Shown: positions 17,357 to 25,254 of the stretch, in pieces
Numbering within the stretch: position 1 is the stretch's first letter
How the letters are laid out: every line of letters starts with the position of its first letter
Assembly: GCA_934373635.1 (NCBI GenBank)
Contig: CAKROZ010000003.1
Coordinates: forward strand, 62,001 to 126,000
Source of the DNA: an uncultured Eubacteriales bacterium
GTDB lineage: Bacteria; Bacillota; Clostridia; Oscillospirales; CAG-272
Length of the DNA stretch: 64,000 nucleotides
Reading direction: 5' to 3'
Position numbers and translations under genes: made by a program
The notes under the pieces: model-generated
What the model was told of the DNA's origin: nothing
The model's input: only the letters and a program-made list of their open reading frames with translations
The model's database searches: none

Positions 17357-18883
17357 ATGGCATCTCAAACCGTTCTTATCCTCGATTTCGGAGGACAGTA
17401 TAAGGAATTGATTGCACGCCGCGTGCGGGAATGCAAGGTATATTCCGTTGTCAAGGCGGGCGATATTTCGATCGAAGAGATCCGCAAAATTTCCCCGATC
17501 GCCATCATTCTGACGGGTGGTCCGAACAGCGTTTACCGCGAGGATTCCCCGCACTGCGACAAGGCGATCTTCGACCTCGGGATCCCGGTGCTTGGCATCT
17601 GCTACGGCACGCAGCTTCTCGCGTGGTCGGTCGGCGGAGAGGTCTCCCCCTGCGAGGCGGGCGAGTACGGAAAGACGCGCATGACGGTATCGACGGCATC
17701 TCCTCTGTTTTCGGGACTGAGTGCCGAGGAGGTGGGGCTGATGAGTCATACCGATCAGATCACAAGGCTTCCCGACGGATTCGTTTCGATCGCGCATACG
17801 GACTCCTGCCCGAATGCCGCCATTGAAAATCGGGAGCGTCGCCTTTACGGCGTGCAGTTCCATCCCGAAGTGGAGAGCACGACCAACGGAACCGCCATCA
17901 TCCATAACTTCCTTTACAACATTGCGGGTGCGGCGGGTGACTACGACCTCGAAAACCTCGAGGAAGAGCTGATCTGCGCGGTGCGCCGCCAAGTCGGTGA
18001 CGCGCACGTGCTTCTCGGACTGTCGGGCGGCGTGGATTCCTCGGTAGCGGCGGCATTGCTTTCGAAAGCGATCCCCGGTCAGCTTCACTGCATTTTCGTC
18101 GACCACGGTCTGATGCGTAAAAACGAAGGCGACGAGGTGGAGAAGGCATTCCGCGGGCGCGACCTTCACTTCATCCGCGTCAATGCCGAAGAGCGCTTTC
18201 TGAATGCGCTCAAGGGCGTGACCGATCCCGAGCAAAAGAGAAAGATCATCGGTGCGGAATTCGTCAAGGTGTTTGAAGCGGAATCGAACAAGCTCCCGCA
18301 CGTCAAATATCTGGCGCAGGGCACCATTTACCCCGATGTCATCGAATCGGGCGGAAACAAAGCCGCCACCATCAAAAGCCATCACAATGTCGGCGGTCTG
18401 CCGAAGGATATGAAATTCGTCGGTGTGGTCGAACCTTTGCGCGGTCTTTTCAAGGACGAAGTGCGTGCGCTCGGTCGCAGGCTCGGACTTCCCCGCAGTT
18501 TTGTGGAGCGTCAGCCCTTCCCCGGTCCCGGACTCGGTGTACGTGTGATCGGTGAGATTACGAAGGAGAAGCTCGAAACTCTGCGTGAGGCGGACGCAAT
18601 CTTCCGCGAGGAGATCCGTCGCCACAGAGTGAAAGCCGACCAGTATTTTGCGGTGCTGACCGACACCCGTTCGGTCGGTGTTGTCGGTGACTTCCGCACC
18701 TACGATTATACCGTTGCGCTTCGTGCGGTGAAGACCTCCGATTTCATGACCTGTGAATACGTGCCAATCCCGCATAAAGTGCTCGGCATCTGCTCCTCCC
18801 GTATCGTCAACGAGGTGGAAGGCGCCGGACGTGTCGTCTACGACATCACGGGCAAGCCGCCTGCCACCATTGAATGGTGCTGA
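17357..18883 (+). CDS. guaA: GMP synthase (glutamine-hydrolysing)
   Basis: Aminates XMP to GMP with glutamine and ATP. 508 residues. The N-terminal class I amidotransferase has the nucleophile motif GICYGTQ and HPEVEST. The ATP pyrophosphatase domain has the PP-loop LGLSGGVDSSVAA, and the C-terminal dimerisation domain is complete. Last gene of the glnA operon, followed by a strong terminator. With pyrG it is the second glutamine-consuming amidotransferase in this unit. Confidence 0.97.
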   Translation: MASQTVLILDFGGQYKELIARRVRECKVYSVVKAGDISIEEIRKISPIAIILTGGPNSVYREDSPHCDKAIFDLGIPVLGICYGTQLLAWSVGGEVSPCEAGEYGKTRMTVSTASPLFSGLSAEEVGLMSHTDQITRLPDGFVSIAHTDSCPNAAIENRERRLYGVQFHPEVESTTNGTAIIHNFLYNIAGAAGDYDLENLEEELICAVRRQVGDAHVLLGLSGGVDSSVAAALLSKAIPGQLHCIFVDHGLMRKNEGDEVEKAFRGRDLHFIRVNAEERFLNALKGVTDPEQKRKIIGAEFVKVFEAESNKLPHVKYLAQGTIYPDVIESGGNKAATIKSHHNVGGLPKDMKFVGVVEPLRGLFKDEVRALGRRLGLPRSFVERQPFPGPGLGVRVIGEITKEKLETLREADAIFREEIRRHRVKADQYFAVLTDTRSVGVVGDFRTYDYTVALRAVKTSDFMTCEYVPIPHKVLGICSSRIVNEVEGAGRVVYDITGKPPATIEWC

Positions 18884-18936
18884 CGTAAAAAACGGGGGCC
18901 TTTCGCTCCCGCAAATAGAATTTTCCCCGAATTTTC

Positions 18937-18979
18937 AAAGCGGGCATGAGATCCTCATGCCCGCTTTGCTCTGTTTTCG
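18937..18979 (+). terminator. Terminator of the glnA-guaA operon
   Basis: 14-bp perfect stem (18937-18950 with 18954-18967) with a 3-nt loop, followed by GCTCTGTTTTC. Nothing else is seen between guaA and the next convergent gene. Confidence 0.85.
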
Positions 18980-19010
18980 AAAAGATGCCATATTGATTCG
19001 AAAGTGTCGA

Positions 19011-19358
19011 TCATTCGAAAATGGTCTTCTTTTTCCCTTTTGCGTTTCTCGGCCATTCGCGGATGCGGGCGACGTACTCGAGATTCACCACCTCGATGCC
19101 GTCCTTATGCTCGACGATCATGCCGCTGTCGGACACCTCCTTGATCGTGCCTTTGACGGCGGAGTCGATTCCCGTCAGGGTATAAATGATACATTCCTTG
19201 CCGACAAACTGTTTTGCCAATTCTTTCATTGCGTTTTTCTCCTTATTATGTTTTTTATGTTTTACTATATGTCTTGCAATAAAGGTTCTTTTCCGCTTCT
19301 CTCTCCACAGAAGGAGCAAAGCGATGGCGATCGGAATTATCCAAATAGTATTGTGCAT
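19011..19358 (-). CDS. Small membrane-anchored protein, DUF6897-like
   Basis: 115 residues. A short N-terminal membrane helix (TIWIIPIAIALLLLW) is followed by a basic stretch and a small Sm-like beta domain (KELAKQFVGKECIIYTL, then VEHKDGIEVVNLEYVARI) found widely in Clostridia as an uncharacterised family. I chose the ATG at 19358, preceded by GGGAGAAG. An internal ATG at 19229 with its own AAGGAGAAA site would give just the soluble 72-residue domain, and both may be made. Function unknown. Confidence 0.6.
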   Translation of the reverse strand: MHNTIWIIPIAIALLLLWREKRKRTFIARHIVKHKKHNKEKNAMKELAKQFVGKECIIYTLTGIDSAVKGTIKEVSDSGMIVEHKDGIEVVNLEYVARIREWPRNAKGKKKTIFE

Positions 19359-19466
19359 ATTCTTCTCCCGAGAGACGCGTCCCGCGCCCTTATTTTTTCG
19401 TATGGCGTATATGTCGCGTGTTGGCGGTACGTTCACCGTTTCGGCGCTGTGTTCGGTGATCGCCCG

Positions 19467-20261
19467 TTATCTTGACAGCTTGTTTTTCCCGCCCGAATAT
19501 TTGATCGCTTCCCTGTTATATACCGTCTGACCGACGAGCCAGACGACACATACCGCGAGCGACGGCAAAAATCCGATGTCGAAGATCAGGGCTCCCATGG
19601 CAAGCAACAAGGAAAGAATCGCGCATACCTTGCCGGTTGCCGTATATGCCTTATATGCGCACTTGCCGACCAAGAGCTTCTCCGCCTCGTCCATGCTCTC
19701 CATCCACTTTTTCTCAAAATCGGTGTCGTAAACGGAGCCGTCTTTTTCGGGATTGATACGCTTTGTGGCATCTACGCATTTCTGTGTGATGAGGATCGTT
19801 TCCGCGATGATACAAAGCATTGCGAAAACGGCAAGGAAAAACAACACCGTCGTTTCCCGCCCCTCAAAGATCGAGAAGCCGCCCGTGTACGATGCCGCGA
19901 GGAGAAAGCACGCGAAAATGAACGCCGTGTTCGTCATCCACAGGACGACGGAAAGTTTCTTATCGATGGCTTCGTATACATCTTCGTCCTCCCCGTCCCA
20001 TGAATCGATCCGTTTCTTTGCGTCCCGATACATCGGCAGGCAGACCGACGGCAGGCTCACCGCAACCGCCGTCATCAGCGCAGGCGCGATATATGTGCCG
20101 AAGAATCTGCCGATGTCTTCGATCCCGTCGCGCAGAGTGTTAAGCCCGTATTTCGAAGCAAGATACCCTCCCGCGAAGCCGACGACCACTGCAACTACCA
20201 TGAGCAGAATAAATTTCGGCAACGCCTTGCGATTATCGCTTTTGATCTTATCATTTCCCAT
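19467..20261 (-). CDS. DUF3169 family membrane protein
   Basis: 264 residues with about six membrane segments and a soluble middle loop (about residues 145-190). DUF3169 proteins are usually encoded beside a small XRE regulator, exactly as here, where the upstream gene overlaps by 11 nt. The pair is likely a regulated two-gene unit; the role of DUF3169 proteins is unknown. Direction is opposite to the guaA operon. Confidence 0.8.
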   Translation of the reverse strand: MGNDKIKSDNRKALPKFILLMVVAVVVGFAGGYLASKYGLNTLRDGIEDIGRFFGTYIAPALMTAVAVSLPSVCLPMYRDAKKRIDSWDGEDEDVYEAIDKKLSVVLWMTNTAFIFACFLLAASYTGGFSIFEGRETTVLFFLAVFAMLCIIAETILITQKCVDATKRINPEKDGSVYDTDFEKKWMESMDEAEKLLVGKCAYKAYTATGKVCAILSLLLAMGALIFDIGFLPSLAVCVVWLVGQTVYNREAIKYSGGKNKLSR

Positions 20262-20469
20262 TTTTCGTTTCCTCCTCCAAATAAAAGATCTCTTCTACCG
20301 TAACGCCGCAGATGTTCGCGATGGTCAGCGCAAGAGTGACGGACGGCGAATAGTCCCCCCGCTCGATCAGGCTGATCGTCTGCCTCGAAACACCGCACAA
20401 ACGCCCCATTTCCTGCTGATTGACGTTCATGGCGGCTCTGCGCTCTTTCAAACGATTTCGCAGTACCAT
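20251..20469 (-). CDS. XRE-family transcriptional regulator
   Basis: 72-residue Cro/CI-type helix-turn-helix (RLKERRAAMNVNQQEMGRLCGVSRQTISLIERGDYSPS), with a short acidic C-terminus. The start is the ATG at 20469, which gives the canonical N-terminus with a GGAGG-type site. The frame extends upstream across the operators but without conservation. It precedes and overlaps the DUF3169 gene and is probably autoregulated through the two palindromes just upstream. Confidence 0.88.
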   Translation of the reverse strand: MVLRNRLKERRAAMNVNQQEMGRLCGVSRQTISLIERGDYSPSVTLALTIANICGVTVEEIFYLEEETKNGK

Positions 20470-20483
20470 AGACACCTCCGTTT

Positions 20484-20520
20484 GACAAGCATGTTTGTCG
20501 ATTTGACAAATATCCTTGTC
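20484..20520 (-). promoter_or_regulatory. Pair of XRE operators (GACAA-N6-TTGTC twice)
   Basis: Two 16-bp palindromes at 20484-20499 and 20505-20520, each GACAA-N6-TTGTC, with centres 21 bp apart (two helical turns). They lie over and just downstream of the predicted transcription start of the XRE gene, so dimers bound side by side would block the promoter. Confidence 0.75.
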
Positions 20521-20527
20521 ATAATGT

Positions 20528-20556
20528 ATTATACACCGAAGGTTTTGATTTGTCAA
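20528..20556 (-). promoter_or_regulatory. Promoter of the XRE/DUF3169 unit
   Basis: TTGACA (20556-20551), 17-nt spacer, TATAAT (20533-20528); a perfect consensus whose start site falls on the first operator. Confidence 0.9.
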
Positions 20557-20577
20557 GGGGGAGAAATTTTTTTACAG

Positions 20578-20617
20578 CGACAAAAAGCTCACGGGCTTAT
20601 CCGTGAGCTTCTTGTCG
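20578..20617. terminator. Long hairpin between XRE promoter and hydrolase gene
   Basis: 17-bp stem with one mismatch (20578-20594 with 20601-20617), T-rich on the plus side and A-rich on the minus-side complement. It is probably the end of the minus-strand hydrolase unit. From 20620 to 20734 I see no gene. Confidence 0.55.
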
Positions 20618-20734
20618 TTTTCGGTTTTCCGCGAAGCGTGTCGAAAGCGGGCAGTCCTATCCTCCGATAACCGTGAAGGATGCGGATACCCGCAAGGCGG
20701 TCGCTTTGCGCTTTTGGTTCGGGCGCGAGGTGTT

Positions 20735-21445
20735 TTACCCCTTTTCCGAATAACGGCGGAGCATCCGCTCTTCCCACGCTTCGGTAAAGGCAACCTCTTC
20801 GGGAGTATGAAGGTAATGCTCCCCGCCCGGGTAGAGGCAAAGATCTGCACCGCTCAATCGTGCATAGCGCTCCACCGTTTCGCGTCGCACCGTCTCGTCC
20901 CCCGTGGCGTACAGAATTGCCGTCCGATCAGAGATCTTACCGACGGGATGCGCGCGAACATAGGTGAGATATTCCCACGAGAGCGTCTGCCCGAAGTCGG
21001 TAGGGATTTCCTTCTCCTTTTGCAATCGCTCCTCGTCGACGCCCGCAAGGTGCATCATGGAGAGGATCATATCCTCCATATCCACAAGCGGCGAAGAGAA
21101 AAGACAGGCGCGGAGCGGCGCATTCTCAAAGGAAAGAAGCGAAAACCACGCACCGATGCTGACGGCGCGAAGCGAAACGCTGTCAAAGTGCTCCTTTGCG
21201 TAGCGAAAAAGTGCGGCAAGTTCTTCCGTGACCACCCACGGTACAAGCTTTTTGCCGTCGCGGCGCCCGCCGTGCTCGGGAAGGTCGATGCCGAGTGTCG
21301 CGTAACCGAAGCGGGAGGCGATGTGATGAAAGCGCTCCGCTTCCGCCTTACTTCCGCACAGACCGTGAATATATAAAATGACGTCTTTTGCCCCTTCGTC
21401 ATAGAGGACGGCGGGGGCATTTCCAATCAAAAACTCGGTTTTCAT
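20735..21445 (-). CDS. Alpha/beta hydrolase
   Basis: 236 residues. The oxyanion region VILYIHGLCGSKAEAERF and the GIDLPEHGGR strand/loop are typical of the fold. A nucleophile-elbow-like AVSIGAWFSLLSF (Ser in SIGAW) and a C-terminal GGEHYLH with the catalytic His are present. Substrate unknown; serine hydrolases of this small cytosolic type are often esterases or lipase-like. The start at 21445 was chosen as the ATG with the conserved MKTEF-type N-terminus; the frame runs 23 codons further up without conservation. Confidence 0.8.
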   Translation of the reverse strand: MKTEFLIGNAPAVLYDEGAKDVILYIHGLCGSKAEAERFHHIASRFGYATLGIDLPEHGGRRDGKKLVPWVVTEELAALFRYAKEHFDSVSLRAVSIGAWFSLLSFENAPLRACLFSSPLVDMEDMILSMMHLAGVDEERLQKEKEIPTDFGQTLSWEYLTYVRAHPVGKISDRTAILYATGDETVRRETVERYARLSGADLCLYPGGEHYLHTPEEVAFTEAWEERMLRRYSEKG

Positions 21446-21458
21446 GTATCGCTCCGAT

Positions 21459-21775
21459 TCATTGAATTTCCCGATACGCGCCGCAATGACAGCGGAAGGA
21501 GCGGAACCCCTCACGGGTCAGACCGAGAAGAGTGTCCATTTCTGCCGCGGCATTTTCATAGCGTCCGTTTGTATGGTGGACGAGAAGATAATCGACCGAG
21601 CGGATCTTCCCCGCCTCTTCCCTGCAAAAGCGCCAGACAGGGGGCGCAAGCGAGAAGACCCGGATCGACGAGCAGATCGTCACGTGAGAATACGACGAAA
21701 GGTCGATATCGATCTTTCGATCGGCATCTTTACCATTTCGTTCTTCGTCTCCCGTATCAAACATTTTTTGCTCAT
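21459..21775 (-). pseudogene. Decayed flavodoxin-like gene
   Basis: The start ATG at 21775 overlaps the preceding stop (ATGA) and reads MSKKCLI, like a flavodoxin N-terminus. That frame loses the family pattern at once. A second frame then shows the flavodoxin-family C-terminal part: IDIDLSSYSHVTICSSIRVF, a VWRFCREEAGKI helix, and VDYLLVHHTNGRYENAAAE. The FMN phosphate loop and much of the N-terminal half are absent. I read this as an internal deletion plus frameshift in a gene once coupled to the hydrolase upstream. Confidence 0.6.
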
Positions 21776-22191
21776 GCCAATGTCGATAGCGCCGCGATAA
21801 ACTCCTTTGGCTTCTCGATATGAATCGCGTGACCGCAATCAAAGCGGAGGTGCCGGCAGTTCGGAATCGACCGCAAAACGTGTCTGAGGTCACTTTCTCC
21901 GAGCGCCGCCATCAAGAGATCGTCCTGCCCGATGACTGTTTTTGCCTTCAGTAATAAGGTTTTACAGCGGATGCCGCGAAGCAGCTCTTCATGAGGAATT
22001 CCTGCGTGAAAAGAATCGGTATAGAATGCCTCACCGAAGAACCCGAAAACCGAACCTCCGTGATATTGTGCCACGGCACAAAGTGCACCGACACCGGATG
22101 CCGCCGCACCGACAATGCAGAAGATTCCCGCGATTTTTGCCAAGGTTTGAAAGACCTTGCAGGTCTTCTGAATGATTTCGAGCGTTTTCAC
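21772..22191 (-). pseudogene. Chimeric ORF: membrane-protein N-terminus joined to hydrolase C-terminus
   Basis: One open frame of 139 residues made of two unlike parts. Residues 1-50 (MKTLEIIQKTCKVFQTLAKI, then a hydrophobic segment) resemble the N-terminus of small Clostridial membrane proteins. From about residue 65 the sequence is a typical alpha/beta-hydrolase end, with CKTLLLKAKTVIGQDDLL, the late Asp, FDCGHAIHIEKPKEF and the catalytic His. The nucleophile half is missing. Most simply a deletion fused two genes in frame; a working product is doubtful. Confidence 0.55.
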
Positions 22192-22222
22192 GACATGTTT
22201 CTCCTTATGTTAGCTTGTTTTT

Positions 22223-22501
22223 TTACTTTTCGGGTCTGTTCGGCGTTTTCGGAATACATGTTCCTATCGCAAGTCCGACGAGCATCCCGAGGGATATTCC
22301 GATGCCGATATAGTTTTTCGTCATTGTCCCGACGAGCAGACCGAAGCACATCCCGAGGCACATGCCTTTCGTGCCGTAGTCCTCCTCTTGTTTTTCCTCT
22401 TTCTTTTCCCTTTTTACACCCCGAACGATCAAAATAATGATCGATACGCCCATTGCCACCCATGGCGCGGCGGCGCGAAGAAAACTCAAAATTGCGTTCA
22501 T
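22223..22501 (-). CDS. Small membrane protein with Gly-rich helices
   Basis: 92 residues: one N-terminal membrane helix (about 12-27), a charged Lys/Glu stretch (about 29-41), then two Gly-rich hydrophobic segments with G-x3-G spacing resembling glycine-zipper proteins. Not recognised beyond that. It is followed 31 nt later by the chimeric gene, and upstream lies a gene-free stretch. Confidence 0.5.
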   Translation of the reverse strand: MNAILSFLRAAAPWVAMGVSIIILIVRGVKREKKEEKQEEDYGTKGMCLGMCFGLLVGTMTKNYIGIGISLGMLVGLAIGTCIPKTPNRPEK

Positions 22502-22619
22502 GTTATTTCTTTTCTTTATGTTTGATGATCTGCCAAAAATTTATCTGCCCGCGACAGGCTGTTTTCTTTCACCTTTTTAAGAAAGTCCGCATGGCGAAAA
22601 AAACAACCTAACGTTCGGT

Positions 22620-22712
22620 AGCAAGATCTCGATTAAATTACGGTCGTGTCACGGCGGACACGAGCCGTAGTATTTTGCGGGGATTTTCGGAATCCTCCGC
22701 GTTTCCTTCAAA
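22620..22712. other. Gene-free stretch with two strong adjacent hairpins
   Basis: One hairpin has arms CGTGTC/GACACG and flanking ACGG/CCGT, and a second pairs GCGG-GGATT with AATCC-CCGC. They lie downstream of the GNAT genes (minus) and upstream of the small membrane protein. They are not classic terminators because a T run is missing. Nothing else is seen from 22502 to 22763. Confidence 0.35.
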
Positions 22713-22763
22713 GTGCCTAATTCATGCGACCTTGTTGCTTTCAAAACCCGAAGGGGGTATCTT

Positions 22764-23516
22764 CTACGTCACTTCATACGCAGTGTATTCATGATCGAGC
22801 TCGTACCCGAGTTTTTCTGCGAGGCGGACCGAGATCGGATTTTGCGCATCCCAACTCGGATACAGCCCTTCTTCGAGACAATCGAGAATTAGCGCCGAGC
22901 AAGCGACGGTCGCCAGATGCTTTCTTCTTTCCGACTCGGCGGTATCGACCTCGATCTCTATTCCTTCCCTGTAACGCGTGTAAGAGGAGGCGCCCGATAC
23001 GATGTTTCCGTCCTTCAGGATCACTACACCTCTACCGAGCTGCAAGAATTTTTCTTTGCTTTCAAACGCGGCGACAAAATCCCTTGTTACGGCGCTTTTA
23101 AGGCATTGATCATAGATCTCCGCATCTATTCTTTTTAGCTCGTAGCCGTTCGGCAACCTTTTCATTTCGTTTCGGAGCGTCGCGGGATCAAACACGGTAT
23201 CTTTTTTGATTGCATAGCGTGTCACTTTTTTCGCCGACGGGTAACATTCTTCAATCAGCCTTGTCCACTCATCGTCCTCGGGAATCATGATCGAAAGCCC
23301 GTTCGGTTTGTTCTCTACGATCTCCTTATCGGGAATTCCCGCATAAAAGCCGAAGCAACCGACATATGCGAGCGCCGATCGCGGTCGTTCCGTGTCCGAA
23401 ACGTAAATCTTTCCCATGACATTTTGCAGGCACGAAAAAATCAACGTTTCGTTCCATCCTGCAAACAATTCTTTGACTTTCGTGGTATCTTTTAATTCAC
23501 AAAGCATCGGTATCAC
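22764..23516 (-). CDS. GNAT acetyltransferase (GNAT_acetyltr type)
   Basis: 250 residues. The N-terminal half (ETLIFSCLQNVMGKIYVSDT, then SALAYVGCFGFYAG) and the C-terminal GNAT core (ASSYTRYREGIEIEVDT, RKHLATVACSALILDCLEEG, PSWDAQNPISVRLAEKLGY) match the double-module family of predicted acetyltransferases. The C-terminal acetyl-CoA site has an altered but recognisable RRKHLAT loop. Its start overlaps the end of the next GNAT gene by 4 nt. Substrate unknown. Confidence 0.82.
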   Translation of the reverse strand: MIPMLCELKDTTKVKELFAGWNETLIFSCLQNVMGKIYVSDTERPRSALAYVGCFGFYAGIPDKEIVENKPNGLSIMIPEDDEWTRLIEECYPSAKKVTRYAIKKDTVFDPATLRNEMKRLPNGYELKRIDAEIYDQCLKSAVTRDFVAAFESKEKFLQLGRGVVILKDGNIVSGASSYTRYREGIEIEVDTAESERRKHLATVACSALILDCLEEGLYPSWDAQNPISVRLAEKLGYELDHEYTAYEVT

Positions 23517-24049
23517 CGCTTTTGTTCGATTAGTTTCTTTCCCATCTCAACTCTCACTTCGTGCCGTTCCGGGTCTGTGTTGGAGTAAGAATACAGATCA
23601 AACCCGACAATATCGAAGTCGTTCTTTTTATAGAACGCGATCGCGTTCTCATTGCATGACTGCGTTTCCAAGATCATCATCCTTGTGCCGAGGGAGATCG
23701 CCGTTTTCGTAAGACACTCCATCAGTGCGGAGCCGATTCCCCTTCCTCGTTCCGAAGGCTCAAACACGCAGATATTGCTTAAACGAAAGCGATTGTTCCA
23801 ACTCTCCGGCGCCCCTTCCGCAAATCCGAGCAGGTTCCCGCCCTCAAAGGCGCCGAATGCCACGGAATTTTCCAACCATTCGGCAAAGAAGGCATCCTCG
23901 AAGGATTTTTCGACGATTGCGGGAAAAGGCACATACCGTATCCGAAAACCGTCCTCGGAGGCGCAAATGTCATAATATCCCTTTGTCCGATAGCGAGCGG
24001 TAAATTTCTTTCCCGCGTAGGTTGCTTTATCTAACGGTCTGATCTCCAC
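23513..24049 (-). CDS. GNAT family N-acetyltransferase
   Basis: 178 residues with the acetyl-CoA binding loop ERGRGIGSALMECL (R/Q-x-x-G-x-G/A), strand MMILETQSCNENAIAFYKKNDF and a preceding LSNICVFEPSERGR; a full single GNAT domain of the RimI-like type. It is coupled by overlap to a second GNAT gene and lies 3 nt after the TetR stop, forming a three-gene unit. The substrate may be a small amine, antibiotic or protein N-terminus; the sequence does not decide. Confidence 0.85.
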   Translation of the reverse strand: MEIRPLDKATYAGKKFTARYRTKGYYDICASEDGFRIRYVPFPAIVEKSFEDAFFAEWLENSVAFGAFEGGNLLGFAEGAPESWNNRFRLSNICVFEPSERGRGIGSALMECLTKTAISLGTRMMILETQSCNENAIAFYKKNDFDIVGFDLYSYSNTDPERHEVRVEMGKKLIEQKR

Positions 24050-24052
24050 GGG

Positions 24053-24694
24053 TTATCCTTTCTCCCCTGCGCTGTCGGGACGATAAAGGGCGAAGAATTG
24101 CCGAACATGCCGTTCGATCAGCCCCATCACCTCGTCTTCACGCTCCGGTTTGCGGTCGCAGAGGTTAATCCAGACCGAGATCGGAAGGCAGAGCTGCGCC
24201 GCCATGATTTCGGGATCGCTATCGGTAAGTCTCCCCTGACGGACAAGAAATATCACGAGTCCCGTGAAATAACGCATGACATCCGTGTAATTCTGCTTGG
24301 TTTGCAATGCTTTCAGCTTCGGATTCTGAAATTGTTCGATGGTCAGCATCTTACGGGATTTTTGAATCTGCGGATCGTGCAGGATAAAACGAACGTGCCC
24401 CTCGATCATCCGTATTGCCATATCGGGTGTAAGGCTTTGCTTCTCCTTCGTAAATGCAGGATCCTCCCAATCTGCGCGTGCAAAGATAGAATGCTTTTCA
24501 TACTGTTCCAGAGCATCCTGCGTCAGTGCATCGAGAATGTCCTGCTTGCTTTCGAAATGGCTGTACATGGTTGCCTTACGGATGCCTACCATGTCCGCGA
24601 TCTGCGCGATGGAGGTTGCTTCATAGCCTTGTACCGAAAACAACTCCAACGCCGCTTTCAATATCTCTTGCTTTGTATTTCCCTTTTCCACCAT
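24053..24694 (-). CDS. TetR/AcrR family regulator
   Basis: 213 residues. The N-terminal helix-turn-helix (ILKAALELFSVQGYEATSIA, then GIRKATMYSHFESKQDIL) is classic TetR; the C-terminal ligand domain is divergent, as usual. It is first in a unit with two GNAT genes and probably represses its own promoter, where a palindrome fills the spacer. The ligand is unknown. Confidence 0.9.
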   Translation of the reverse strand: MVEKGNTKQEILKAALELFSVQGYEATSIAQIADMVGIRKATMYSHFESKQDILDALTQDALEQYEKHSIFARADWEDPAFTKEKQSLTPDMAIRMIEGHVRFILHDPQIQKSRKMLTIEQFQNPKLKALQTKQNYTDVMRYFTGLVIFLVRQGRLTDSDPEIMAAQLCLPISVWINLCDRKPEREDEVMGLIERHVRQFFALYRPDSAGEKG

Positions 24695-24730
24695 ATGCCC
24701 TCCGATGATTTTCCTTTTTGCACCTTTTCT

Positions 24731-24759
24731 ATTATAGCTTCCGACCGTTCGGTTGTCAA
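24731..24759 (-). promoter_or_regulatory. tetR promoter with operator-like palindrome in the spacer
   Basis: TTGACA (24759-24754), 17-nt spacer, TATAAT (24736-24731). The spacer contains CCGA-N4-TCGG (24741-24752), a shape common in TetR-family operators. The remaining stretch to 25028 is AT-rich and shows no gene. Confidence 0.7.
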
Positions 24760-25028
24760 GTGCTTTTTGCGATTTTTTGAGGATTTTTTAGAAAATTCGT
24801 CTTTCTGCCGTGGAAAACACTCAGGACTTCTTGTTCTCAGTGAAAACACCACTTGTCATCTTCGACCTTTTATCTTCAATGGCAAAAAACGAAAAAATTT
24901 AGGGTTTCGATGCGTCAGTTACAATTCTATCTATCAACAACTTAATCACTTTTTCTATGCTTTTTTCGTTTTTAGTCTCACATCAATTGTAACACTACAG
25001 AAGTATTTTCGCACTTTTTCACAAAAAC

Positions 25029-25057
25029 TTGACAAAACGGATTTTGTCTGCTATAAT
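25029..25057 (+). promoter_or_regulatory. Promoter of dagK-comEC
   Basis: TTGACA, 17-nt spacer, TATAAT (25052-25057). The start lies near 25063, so the leader is about 190 nt and carries the repeat array. Confidence 0.88.
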
Positions 25058-25097
25058 AGAGCCGTTGCCTATTTATCGGGCGAAGATCTTTCTTTTG

Positions 25098-25254
25098 TTC
25101 GGGTGAGAGAATATTGCTTTCGCCCGAAACGTCGGAAAATTCCTTTTGTTTGGCGTGAGGGAACATGGCTCTTCGCTTTGACACGGAGAATATTACCTTT
25201 TGAGCTTTTGCACGAAAACATACCTTTTTGTGCTTTAGCACGGGAGAACGATTC
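25098..25254 (+). repeat. Degenerate 27-28-nt hairpin repeat array in the dagK leader
   Basis: Five to six imperfect copies of a unit with core GRRAAYATNCCTTTT. The cores are nearly constant while flanking arms differ but pair with each other, e.g. CGGGTGA/TCGCCCG (25100-25126), ACGTCGGA/TTTGGCGT (25129-25156) and GCAC/GTGC (25210-25233). The last copy contains the GGGAGA ribosome binding site of dagK. Inside it a 12-codon ORF (MALRFDTENITF, ATG at 25165) ends before dagK. Confidence 0.6.

Noticed and set aside
15797..18775. 992-codon open frame on the minus strand opposite purB-purA-guaA
   Set aside because: Antisense to three well-recognised enzymes. Biased GC-rich codons leave the opposite frame open; no start site and no recognisable domain.
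20620..20734. Short ORFs on both strands between the XRE promoter and the hydrolase gene
   Set aside because: They overlap each other, lack ribosome binding sites and show no conserved features.
25098..25254. Repetitive basic protein encoded on the minus strand through the dagK leader
   Set aside because: The repetitive reading only reflects the DNA repeats, has no start site and runs antisense into dagK.
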